From: Owenia fusiformis
Lineage: Eukaryota > Annelida > Polychaeta > Sabellida > Oweniidae
Direction of reading: 5' to 3'
Length of the DNA stretch: 64,000 nt
Assembly: GCA_903813345.2 (NCBI GenBank)
Contig: CAIIXF020000009.1
Coordinates: forward strand, 25,642,740 to 25,706,739
The first letter of the stretch is position 1, and each line of letters opens with the position of its first letter. The position numbers and the translations under genes are program-made. The notes beneath the pieces were generated by a model that searched no databases, was not told the origin of the DNA, and saw only the letters and a list, made by a program, of their open reading frames with translations. This document shows positions 1-13,300 of this stretch, piece after piece.

Positions 1-595
1 TTTTCACTCATTACTGGTACCAAAGACAGGGTTTGATAACTCAGAATGCTCTGGGTACTATAACATTGAGATGAGATCATCAACAGTAGAGGGGTATGGT
101 CTGAATAAGATCTAATTCATTAATTGAATCTCTGCTGTTTGGTATGATCATATAATCTTTTATCATGTCTCAGAAACCCATTTCTATCTACATAACTTCA
201 GGTATATATGGTAGAAGGGAATGCATAAGTACCTGAAGCAAGACTTCACCATCTTGAACTATATCATTACAATAGAAATTAGAAATACTTGGACATGTTT
301 ATCATCCTTGGTCCAAGGGTATTTCACTAATTTTAAGCATAAATGAAGTCCTTTGAAGAAGGATGATGTTATTTGCCTGAATTCATTGTAGGAATCATTT
401 AACACATCAGCAGAATCAATTAGAGACATTAACACCATCTAGGCAATGTAATAATCTGGAGTATGCAAGTCAGGTAATAGAGATCAATCTCCTGTCTACC
501 CTCTGATGTTTCTACTTAAGAAATGTCTTGGTTTTATCGATGTAGAATTCAAATCAAGATGAGTCACAGATGACCCAAAATATTCATTTCATCAG

Positions 596-672
596 TACCC
601 TGCCTGCAGAGTCTAGTTATACTATTGATGAAGCTCTCTTTTAAGAGGCGAAGTCAATGGATGCAAAGAGTA
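596..672. mobile_element. Internally deleted copy of the TACCCT MULE-like MITE
   Basis: Starts TACCCTGCCTGCAGAG and ends GATGCAAAGAGTA. Both ends match those of the longer copies at 3567-3936 and 50091-50431, including the internal GAAGCTCTCTTTT block. Most of the interior is missing. No convincing target duplication remains. Confidence 0.6.
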
Positions 673-1228
673 CGAAATCAGCTATATTGGCAAGAAAATT
701 AAAAAGTTAAATCAAAATCTATAATTACTGTCGAAATGTCAAAGGTATAATGGTGCATCAAACAACTGACAGGGTGCTAGATATGGATTTTATCTGATAC
801 CAATAGCCTGGAGTGCATTAATATGTTGACATATCCGATACATGATAATAAGAAATTGAAAGAGGCATGTTATATTGCACAAGATAATTATTGAACATCA
901 CTTAAGATAAATACATTCTCAATCAAATTACAATAAAAAAGTCTAAAAGCGAGTGCTTTTGTAAATGAACCTCCTCTAGACTGTATAATGACAGCAATAA
1001 AATACATTTGAACATTGGAAATAGCTTTCTTGTACCTATTATGTTACAAGATGTGAGAACCCTTCAGGTATTTTTCACTTGTACCTTGAAGAGGACTTTT
1101 ATACAAAGAAACCCCCTTGAACTGAGTGTTAACATATTATCAAAACCTACAAATACTATGAAACAGTTGATAAGTATTCCAACATGAAATAAAATTGTCA
1201 ATGATTATATTTTTTGCCACTTCAAGTA

Positions 1229-1388
1229 CAGGGTGGCCAACTATTACAAGGTGGCCAATACAAGATGCTAGAATAATAAGTGATTTAAGTACTTATTTTT
1301 TGTGCCAAATTCAACTATAGGGTGGCCAACCATTACAAGGTGGACAATACAAGATACTATTAGAATAATAAGTGTTTCAAATAAGTAC
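1229..1388. repeat. Two-copy tandem repeat beside the Ig exon donor
   Basis: Two diverged copies of a ~90-bp block beginning AGGGTGGCCAAC (around 1229 and 1319), each followed by ATTACAAGGTGG and AATAATAAGTG. The second copy ends at the splice donor of the Ig exon, so it is the first intronic sequence downstream of that exon on the minus strand. Confidence 0.65.
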
Positions 1389-1392
1389 TCAC

Positions 1393-4300
1393 AAGTGACG
1401 CCAACTTTGGATGTTCGACTGAGCACTGCACCAAACTGGTTAGCAGCAAGGCACTGATATAACCCTGCATCGTTACGTTGAATATTCTCTAACTTTAATG
1501 TCCTATCTGTACTATTTTCTGTTATAAATACATTATCCTTCTTCCACCTATAAACTGGCGCTGGGAATGCTGATCCGTCACTGATACATAACAGGAAGTG
1601 CCGATTCCCGACATGAGTGGTATCGCCCCCTAGTGGATATTCTATAGAACGAGGAGGGGCTCCTGAAAAACATATATAATTATGTTTAGTTAAATCAGAC
1701 ACAGTCCTGAAAAAGGAGAATCGTCAAAACTCATATTTATGGCTTTTCCAAAATCGATTACCTTAACAAAACAATGACTTTTTGTAAAGATTTCATTATG
1801 ATTCTACAGTTATAGAGATATTTGTTTAGATAATTGGATAATTTGTTTATTACCTCTCATGAAAACTCATGTTTTGATAATAGACCCTGAAATAAACAAA
1901 CATTTTCAAGGGCTACATTGTATTTACATTATGGGTTTTTATATTTTGTTCAAACAGCTGATTTTCGAGTAGGATCAATACGTACATAAAACTGTCTGTG
2001 GTGTCAAATTTCTTTAACTAGTTCAATATTCTTTATCAAACATTTAAGTACTTCAGAATCAAAACATTCTTGCCTTATGACAAATATATGATATATAAAT
2101 GTCTATTCTTCTGAACTCAACCAAAAAATTACTCCATTTGGGAGGATAAATACCACACACTCATTCATTAGTCACATTTTCTATTCATGTTTTATTTTCA
2201 CTAAAAATGTTTGAAGTTTCTCACAGGGTTAAAAGTACCTAGGTATATCAACATTTAAATCAAGCTTATATTTAAGTGAATTTCTCAGTCATTGTTTACA
2301 TAAAGAATAAAGCTCAATTTTACCTTAAACTTGCTTTAAATATTTACAACTGAATTAATATTTTTCTAGTATTTGGCAGGAGGATAACATTTGAATTTAG
2401 TATAAGATTTAAGACCAGAATAATGTTGAGTAATCCAATATCTACAATTGAAATAATTGCTCAAATTGATTCATATGTATGTATACATACTTGTATAAAC
2501 CTGTGAATAAATATCACATTTAGTAGAAGGTCAACGGGTGGAACAATCAATAATAAAGATACAGTTTATGCCCATTTGGACAAATAGTGAGGGAGAAGAC
2601 TTTTTTAATTATTATAATAACTTTTAAGTATAAATTACAGTTATTATATCAGTTTCCATCATGTTATATTCTGTTATTTCTTCACATATGCATGATTTAG
2701 AACCAGAACCTCAATTTCTTCTTTAAAGTTATCATACTAGCATCCTTCCTTATATGTAAAGTATTTAGTGAGAAAAAGTTTGATCCAATATATGTATATT
2801 GAAGGAAATACTAATACGCATTCATGACTAAAATCCTATTTAAAACCAAGTAAGGAAAAGCTGATCCCATTGATCGTATTATAATGAAAGCAATCACATA
2901 TATATTATATATATTATTATACATATATTCATGCATATAATATGTAGTTTCTGTTGAACCAACATATATTTAAGAACTCCAACCATGTGAATAATGTAAA
3001 AAGATAAATTCTACTATGGTATGTTTTGTTAAAACATATATGAAATGTTATAATAGCCATGTGGCATGATTCTTAGACGATACTGCTAAAAACGACCAAA
3101 TCTTGAATAAAAAAATTCCTGTTTAAAAGTATTACAAATTCAAGTCTTACACTTTTACAAGACTGTGACATACAAGCATGACTACTGACCAGTTTATAAA
3201 ACCATCCCTCCCTGGATTAACATTCTTGCTACATTGACCACTAAGGTAATACGATCAAGTCCATCCTAATTCTTAGTCACACCACAAAAATCTTAATCTT
3301 TTCCTATTTTATATGTTCACTGTATATTTATTATATCAATAGGGAAGTTTATATATGTTGATAATAAGTGACTATTTGTGACAAATGTTTATATCAGGAA
3401 TTTAAACTGTCAATGTCCTATGTCAAACATATGGAGAGAACTGGAAATACTGTGGTTTTACATGATAATGATTTTTGACCAAATTCTGTAGATGAACACA
3501 AATTATGGGCAGAATGAACAATGTTAAAAGTATTCCTGTTGAGAAGTGTTCACATTAAGCAGTCCCTACCCTTTGCATTCGTTTGACTTCACTTCTCAAA
3601 AGAGAGCTTCGTCTTCACTCTTTCAAACTAAAATAAACCTGTGAACTCAGCGCGCCAATCAGTGTTCGTCGGCCAAATTTGACCGACATTCTATATATGG
3701 TCATTCCTTCTGACGTCATCGTTGAGCCCGGATTTGACCAATGACATGCGCATAGAACGCATTTGGCGTATGTTTCTTCAAGCTTGCTGATTGGTGTTAA
3801 AAAGGTCAGCGCGTATGTCAAAAGTGATTTATTACCCAAACTGTCACCGGTACCCGTCGTGGGGGCGGGGCTACTTAACTGTAATATGGTCTCTACTAGG
3901 CAGAGTGTAGTTTAACTAGACTCTGCATGCAGGGTAAGCAGTCCCAATAATAGTCAATAAGACGTGTTAAGATAATGATTTTGCAAGGAATGTGATCATT
4001 TTGAAATGTTAACTTTTGCAAGGATATCAAAGAAGAAAGGTACTGGTTTTACTGATACATGTACATGTGTTCTAGGAGTCCTGTATGCAGTTCAGAGTGT
4101 TTATGTTATAACCTGATAGTTAAGAGTGGTTGGATAAAAAAAGTCAAGAGAAGTTGATTGATTCATCAACTTGATTTTCAGAAGAATCTCAAAGTACATA
4201 TTACAAGCTCAATGGCAAAACCTTTGTACAATGTACATATATCTATGAACACCTCTGTAAAGTGAACACTATCTTTAGCCATCTTTTTTCCAACATTTTA

Positions 4301-7300
4301 GGTATATACCATTAACATATTATTCTCAGAATCTCTAAAAATGGAAAGTTGTAAAATCTATCTGGACCCCTCCCCTATCTACTTAACCCTCAGGAGGCTT
4401 ATAGCATTAGACAATATCAGGAAACATACTTAGAATACAAAATGGTTAGTGCCAGCAACGGTCCCTTAGAATATGACTACAATAATATCTCCCATTACTA
4501 CTAGCATCTTCAAACAGTTTAGGTTCACTCACTTAAACCAAAAAGCTAGTAACTAGAGCATCAAGCAATTATCCCAAAATACAATTATCCAGAAAATTTC
4601 ATTCTAAGCTCATTAATTGAACCACATCAATTAAAATCTAAAACAAATGATGGGGAAAATATCCTTGACGAATGCTTGAAGTTATAAATGAGGCAATGGT
4701 CTGCACTAACATAGAAAACTAAACTGTAAATAAAGTAAAGGAACATCATATTTAAAAAGCAACACAGTACAAAAACCTACATTTCATGAACAAAAGTGCA
4801 AGACATTTTATGTTGGTCTTCTTAATTATACAAAGATGCCAGAAAATTGGACAGTTTGGTCAAATATTAAAGACAATTAGCACTAAATAAACACTTTTGA
4901 TAGGACATTTCTACCTACTGCTGGTCTGATATTAATCACCTGACCCAATAACAAGGACATTATCTTGGGTGTAAAATAACTTTTTATGCTCAGAAGGGAC
5001 ATAAACTTATTCTATCTTACCAAAGTAATGCCTTGGTTTACACTACAAATTCTGGACATTACAAGTGTCAATTTATCAAGCTGGCATATACATTTTAGGA
5101 AGAGTAATAGACTACAGTGGAACCTGTATATCCGAACACTTCATTAATCTGAAAACACCTCAATATGAATGCTCTTTTTCGATTATATTCCTTAATCTGC
5201 CATAGAATACTATGTACTGTTAAAGAAACTTGAAATGTATACCATAAACACATGCTAATCTGAACACTTTTGGCCAGTTCCAGTTACATTCAGATTAAAC
5301 ATGTTTTACTGATCAAGAAATGCAGATATATCAGTTGCAGAAAGTAAGGAATCCAGAACAGCAGACACGATTTGATAAGGCTTTGTCTTTCGTACAAAAA
5401 ATGTATATTACACAGGTAAATCACACACAGTGAGTAGATTGCATACAAGTAAGTAAATCATATACAAGTAAGAAAAAATACTAGTGAGTATATCACACAA
5501 GTAAATCACACACAAGTGAGTAAATCACACACAAGTGAGTAGATCACATACAAGTGAGTAAATTGCATACCAAGTAAGTAATACTAGTGAGTATATCACA
5601 CAAGTAAATCACACACAAGTGAGTAGATCACATACAAGTGAGTAAATTGCATACCAAGTAAGTAATACTAGTGAGTATATCACACAAGTAAATCACACAC
5701 AAGTGAGTAGATCACATACAAGTGAGTAACTTGCATACAAGTAAGTAATACTAGTGAGTATATCACACAAGTAAATCACACACAAGTGAGTAGATCACAT
5801 ACAAGTGAGTAAATTGCATATAAGTAAGTAATACTAGTGAGTATATCACACAAAGTAAACCATACACAAGTGAGTAAATCCCATACTAGTGAGTACATCA
5901 CACAAATGAGTAATAACTTTATAATATTAGTACAATACTCTAAATTATATATGTACATGGAACAATGGTGAATATAATGTACTTTCTTGAAAGGAAAATT
6001 TTTGTTTTCTAAAGGTATCACTGCACCAGCAAAGCCAGACATTAACTTGCTTATCTTATCAAGCTCTCAAGCATATAACTGCATAAGAAGGATAACTGAT
6101 ACCCCTGATATCTTTCTTCAAGGGTCATCTCACCCTTGATCCTATTTTAATAAACAAAATACAGTTGAAAAACATAAATCACCAAGAAAAGTCAATAGAA
6201 ATTTACTGAATACTAAAATCTTCAAATTGTGTAGTAGAAATCACAAAAAGTTGAGAAATACATTCAAATTTTGAAGAAAAATTGTTTGAATTGTATGAGA
6301 GTATAGATATTTTACAAGAGGGAAGATAACTGATACTCCAGATATCTCTTCTAGGGACAGCACACTTTCTTATGTTGTGTTTACACCTGACTCTCCTTCC
6401 TGACTCATCCATATATACAGTTTAGAGTATAGTGATACCTTGTAAAGTAGGCCAATGCACCTTAAAGGCACTATTTCCAACAGTTTGATTGCCTTTTAAA
6501 GACATCAACATGTATAGAATGTACCTTTACAAGTATTCTTTCCAATAGTTTGATTTTGCCTTTTAAAGAGAGCTTCATCAACATGTATTAATCTTAAATG
6601 TACCTTTAGTATCATTTACAATTTCTCTTTCCAATAATTTGATTTCGACTTTTTCATTTTTCATTTACATGCACTAATCTAATAAAGGTTCTATCATTCG
6701 TCAAATGCTTTCAAGAGGAGTTTTTCACTTTACTCATCAATATGAGTTCCATTTGCTTATAATTCAATAAAAATGTGAAATGCATGAACATATAGTAATA
6801 TTAATTACATTATATTAAAAACAGAATAGGTGCATTCAGTAAAGCACTGATCCAATAATATATAGATCACAGATGGAATGTTTTTAACATTCATAAAAGA
6901 GTATAAAAACACATAAAATTCTCTAATTGAATGAAAATATGTTAACATTAATTTTAATGGGGCATGATGTAATGGAACTTATGGGAGCTAATGGGACATC
7001 TAAGACTAAGAACTCATATCTTTATATTTTAAGAGCTAAAAACAAATAATATTGTTTTGCAATTATACTACTCTAGTATACTAATCATGAAGTACTGCAG
7101 ATGAAGATGAAAATTGCATAACATATTTGGCGAAAGCTACTACCATCCTCTTGCTTATTTCTCAATAATATTTAATTTTTAGCAAAAATAGCTGAAATAA
7201 CAAAAATTAACAGATTATTCATGAAACATGAAAGGCCCATAATTGATAAAGATTGACTGACAGCTGTAAATAGGAAAATATGGCATAGTAATAATAATGT

Positions 7301-10300
7301 TGTTATTGATGGTAGTGGTATCACAACAGATACCTGGGATATTTATAAATACTCGTTACTGACAAGTCAAACTTATTTAGTACACAGGTACATTCTGTTA
7401 GAAATGAATCCATCAATTGAGAAATATGATACATGCAAGAAAAAATGGGTTCCCAATAAAAATTCTCAACAGACTTGAAAAAATTGTTTGAGTGAAACAT
7501 TTTTGCATTGGAGATTAATGTACTGTCACCCATGTTCCAGAGACAGCAGGTTGAAGTAACTTTGGAATAACTTTGAGGTTAGAAGTTTTGAAAAAAGTCT
7601 AAAATCTTAAGTTAACAACCATTATTTTTGAATGGGTACAGAATGGAACTTCACTTTAGTTGAGGTCACAATGTCTTTTATTAGACCAGCCAGACCAAAT
7701 GGGTAAACAAGGCCAAACAAAAGACAGGATCTGAGGCTGTGCCTTTGCCCTTATGAGAGCCCACTTCCATCTCTACTCCACGTATGAAATAATTCTTTGT
7801 TCTGGCCTAAATCCAATGAGAATATGTCATCAGAAAATTACAACACTGCATTTTTCTGCTAATAAACAAGTTCATGAAATTATGAATTTATTAAGATCTG
7901 ATCAAAAGCAAAAACTAAAGCAAAGGGTGTCAAGCAGCCTGATAGCGATTCAGCGTAAAGATGTTGAATGATAACCTACCTAGTCTTAGGAGCATCATCA
8001 AAGGAATTACTTCCATCTTTAGCAAGGTGTTCAGTCTTTTCACACTTCAACACAATAAGAGTACTGTAGGTAGGTAGTACGATCCTCTTAATATTTCATA
8101 TGATGAATATATAATCCATATACCGGTATATTATTGGAATTTTATATTCCTGTATCATATCATCTCAGTTTCTCATTTCAGTATACCTTCAAACTTAATT
8201 TACACCAAGAAATCCAATGTTTGAATATCCAAAGTTTATCCAACTCGATTTTAAATATATTATTCTCCTTGGGTATATAAGGAAATCCAATTTTACAGAG
8301 TTGAACCATCTACTGATAATCCATTGGTAGAATGCATTCCTGTTGAACATTTACAAATGTCATGAAATATTTACATTATATGTACATGTGTTGTGTCTTA
8401 CTCTAACTGAAGTCAATCAAAATGATAAAATAGCATCTATTATTCATCATACATTGACCATTATTCCTGATTTCATGCTTCAAATCTAAGAATTCCCAAC
8501 TTCTGTACTAATGTTAACCATACCTGACCTAACAGCAAATATATGAATGATAACAGATAACACTTAACCCAAAGACAAATTCCCTTTAAAAATACAAAAG
8601 TCAGACATAAGGAATTTTCACATGGTAGCCCTGGCTAAAAATGCCTCAATGGTCATGATAATTTCATGCCTCCTTTCTCAAAACATGAAAAGCGTCTTAT
8701 ATTCTCGAACTTCTGTACAATTTAGAGTTTCAGCAACATTTCCTTGTTTAATATTTCTTGAAGATTAAACTTTTACCGAATTTATTTTTATATTTAACCA
8801 TGACCACTGAGACATTCTCCACATGGCAACTCAAAGCATATGTCCCTGTTTCATACTATATGTGCCTGTTCCCAGAATCCAAAGAGCATTTTGTATTGAG
8901 AAACTCAAGAACAGTTGCCAATAGTATGTGAACAGTGCCAGATGCAAGAAGACTTTACTAACAGCTGACTCTTGGTAGAATCAAAGGGTTACAAATTGTT
9001 TATAGAAACCACCCACAAAAATGTGCACTATTCCTCTAATAATCTCAGAGATTTGGTGTTAACCATCCCCAACAGAACAACCACTCACTCTGATCAAAAC
9101 TGTATAGATTCAAGAAAAATTGGTGGAGACTCTCCTTTGGGAGTCTGGGAGATCATAAAACTGTTGAAACAACATAAAAAAATCTTATGGATGAATATGC
9201 CTGAACTTGCCAGAGAGGCTTGGAGGAACTGGAATGAACAAAATGACAGACCAGATTTATATCAAAATATAAATACATATTTCATCAATAATTGATGACT
9301 TACATGTTGTCCTAATCATTCTATGATTTTACCTGACCACTTCATATGACCTTATAGTTAATTAGTTACCAGTTCAAGTTACAGAAAAACTTGGTCTGGT
9401 TTTTGTAGAGCTTTTTTAATCAACGCATCCTCATTTTGATTCATGAAAAAACACAATTCATTAAATTCACTGATGCAGTGCCACCATTGAGATCAAAATC
9501 AAAGCAGTTGAATTTCATGCATATCATGACCAAGAATATGATACAGTATCTGCTATCAAATGAGCATCTGAGCTTCCTTATGGAGCAGCCCCATCATTTA
9601 TGATCCAGTATCAAGCCCAAAGCTACAGCAAAAAGAGGTGCTTCCTCATCAGATTACAGTCTCTAATACATCACAAACAAACCTAGAATGAATGCCAAAC
9701 CACCGAAAATGTGAAATCTGACCATGCTACAGCAGATTGAGTAAATGGGTTATTCTAAACAGGCACACTAATAAAGAAAACCTTCAAAAGATAACCATAG
9801 TAACACAGGTTAAAAACACCAAGCAAAGCATTTGGAATTTATCATGGTTAAAACGTAATGATACAAAGACCAATACCAAATATCCCTGATAAAATAAGAA
9901 ACGAACATGATAAGAATGCATGAAAATTCAGAACATAAGAAATATTTCAAGTAACAATACCTTTTTTATAAGTAATATAATTGATAGTCCCATCCTAACA
10001 ATGATCAATGTATGATTATAGTAGATATATTCCGTGTTTAAGTATGGTGTAGTTATTTCACATGTTCCAAGACACTCCTTTTTATAACTATCCTGATATT
10101 TTGAAACCAGATCCCAAATCAGCAGGATTTTTGATAGTAAATACTTTTTTCTCTAAATTCCAAGCAGTTAGCAGAAATGTCAACAGCTCTTTGGCTAACA
10201 AACCCTAAAACTGATTTGTGCTTATACAAAGTTTTCCCAATATCCTTAAATCGTTTGAACAAAAGGATTATCCATTAAGAACCACAAAAACAAGATCCAT

Positions 10301-13300
10301 TTGTTCAGAGACACACAACTTCTTCCTCTAAGAACCACTTAAATCATTAATGTCTCATAAAGAACTATTTTGATTAAACCAGGTAATGTTTACTTTTCCA
10401 TGCCCAACCATAATGTACCCCATTATAAATATTAATCATATACATTTTCATGAAAAAATATATACCAACTATACTCAATCCATACAATGTTTTCATGAAA
10501 TCCAAATATTTATAGCATTCTTATTTCTTCAAAAATCCTCCCTATTCACTCTATTTTACACTATCAAAAACTGCCATAGTAACATTTTATTTTGGGGTAG
10601 TCATTGTTTTACACATGTTTAACAAAATATTGTTCCCAGTTCCTCTGCATTAGCTGATCAATAAATCTTTACTCAAACAATGGTAGCTAGATTCGGAAGT
10701 CAGAACTTATGGGACGTATCCATTACAAGCAATTAAACGATATAAAACGATAAAGAAAAGATGTGAAATCATTATCTCGTTAGATGATAGAAATCCAATA
10801 AACAACTCTCTACGTAAGTAAACAAGACAAACACGAGAAACAAAAGATGAAGATTTTGTATTTGTTGGCTATATAATGATTGTCTCAATTAAAAAGGTTT
10901 GTGCTAAAAATATATATTCAGGATAATTGATTAATGATACACTGATAAGTTCACTAAGTCACACTGACAGGAAAGGAATAAAGGGCAATGTCATTATGTT
11001 GATCAAACGCTTATTCCAGAATGAAATAACTAAATTAGGAGATATAACACCACCTTTGACTTCATTTCTAAAGTTTTAATTCAAGAAGATCTATATTTTA
11101 GTGAGACAACCTGCTCCTGCTTCATACCTGACTACTCCCATGTTCATTTAATAGTATAACAGTGTGTCATTCCTCTTGTTGGTTCTATAGCCTTTACTAT
11201 TTCAGGAAAATTTGCTTTATGAGAAATAGATGAACCTGATGACTCTAAATAATTTTACTTTCACTGGCTTTAATTCTAAGGAGCCTATAGTTGCTTCTGT
11301 TATAACTGCAAGACATAATATAGTGTTTGACCACTAAATATTAGACTCTATACACAAACCAGCACCTGTATACAATTCATATCCTATGAAATGACCAGTC
11401 TCTGATGAAGGCAACCTAGGAATATAATAATATTATAGTAGTCAGTATTTTATGAAAAAATTAGGAAAAAAGAGTGATTATAAAGCAATCAGGCACAAAA
11501 TTAACAATAAACTATAAAAACCCAAAAATCAAAAATCTTAATTTCACTTTACTACATAATGTTAACCCAAGGTGTAGATATCAATATCATGTCTTGCTTC
11601 AACTTGATCGACATTGTCCTTGTTTTAAATCTCAACTATTTTACATATAAAATGAATGACCAACATGAATTGTTATGCACAGGTATTTAAAAGTCTGTAT
11701 ACATTTCGCCAGGTGTGAGAAAGCTGCAGTGACCCTTCAATGACATGATGAAAAACTGACCAGGAGTCCTGAGTGGTTAGAACCCATAGGGTAACATATC
11801 AACATATGGCTAGTAACCCCCTTTTGAGTGATCACAGCCTTCGTATAGGTTACGTTTCTTTCTTACTAGAGAGGTTTCAGACAACGGGTAAAAGCTATAT
11901 CCGCAATCGCATCTCATTTTGATTGAACTACTGTACTTCGCATTAATCTGGCATTAACTGGTTATATATTGTGTGAAACCTCTCTACTATCATAGATTGA
12001 GAATAGAAAAATGATGAGTATCACTACAAACCCACATTTGTATAAAACTTACTTTTCAATTAAGAAAATGTCATATCTTGGCAAACCAGTTGGATTCAGA
12101 ATGGCTTCATTTTTATCTCTCCTTCCCCATCATTTACAACAATTGCCAATTTGCATATCAGAACAGAATATCCTATATGTCATATATTTTTACAGGATCT
12201 AAAACTCTGTATAATTATACGAAACCTATAAATGGCATATGTCACGATTGCAGAATGTTGATTAATTGTCCACACATTGTGCTCATTGTCTATCATAATT
12301 ACATATAGTATACTAGATATATATCTGTGTCAAATAATTAATTGTCGTTAATTACAAGCACAATGAGAAAAGCCATCCCTGCACTTCTGTGACTGGTTTT
12401 CAAGAGCTTCTCCGAATGAACGTAAATTCATTAGACAAAACTAGTGGAGTACCTATTTCAATGACTCAGTGACTATGTTTCTTTGAAATCATATATAATC
12501 CTTTAATCTAGCATAACCCAATCCATGGTTGATCCAGCGGACCATGTGGTATGCTGTATTCATGAGGAATGTAGCATATATCACCATGATGAACCATGAC
12601 ATCTCATTTCTTCTCAGCCTTGAGATGTTGCTGATGAAAGAGAAAGATGCTACAGTGATCTCCACAGGATTTTCTCTCAAGTGGTTGCATAATTCTCAAT
12701 TTCACAAATCAGACCAAAGTTGGTTAAATTATTATGCCCATTTTCATGATTTTTCTCATTTTCAAGTAGGGGTAAATGGATTTTCAGGTGGGTACAAGTC
12801 TATTTTCAAAATCTCAGGTGGGTGCAAGTCTATTTTCAAAATCTCAGGTGGGTGCTACGCCCACTTGCTACTGGGGAGATCACTGTGCTATATGAGTATA
12901 AGAATGTCATATCACATGTTGGTAAGATATGCCAATATGTTTTTCTCAAAATTAAGAATTGGTCTATGGTGTGATTTTCATATCTAAGGTTAACAGTATA
13001 ACAGGTAGACAGGTTTTTAATTAGATTTGTGTATAACACATGGTTATATAAGAATGTTCTAATAACATACATCATAGGTGTTACAAACACAGGTACAGGT
13101 CATGATATACATTCAAAGAAACAAGTTAAAAACAAACAATTATATATCTGCATTTATCAGATCTTAAATTGTTATTACGTCAAGTTCAAACATATTTCCT
13201 TAAGGGTGATCAGAATATTGTTGGAATGTTGGGTTTTAGTTATACATCTTCAAATTCCCTGATTTATAAAGAACCCAGTTGAAATATTCAAATAATATAC

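Larger units (their letters stand above)
1..1392. other. Noncoding DNA 3' of the Ig exon
   Basis: AT-rich sequence that should be the next intron of the minus-strand Ig gene, because the Ig exon ends in a clean GTGAGT donor at 1392-1387. No further exon was recognised on either strand. It contains a short remnant of the MULE-like MITE (596-672) and a duplicated ~90-bp block next to the exon (1229-1388). Confidence 0.6.

Noticed and set aside
8972-9295. Open frame of 107 codons on the plus strand
   Set aside because: It starts at TTG, not ATG, has no family motif and lies in an intron; nothing supports translation.
12529-12987. 152-codon open frame on the plus strand
   Set aside because: It runs across the CAGTGATCTCC MITE and its internal repeats (repeated SIFKISGG); a repeat artefact.
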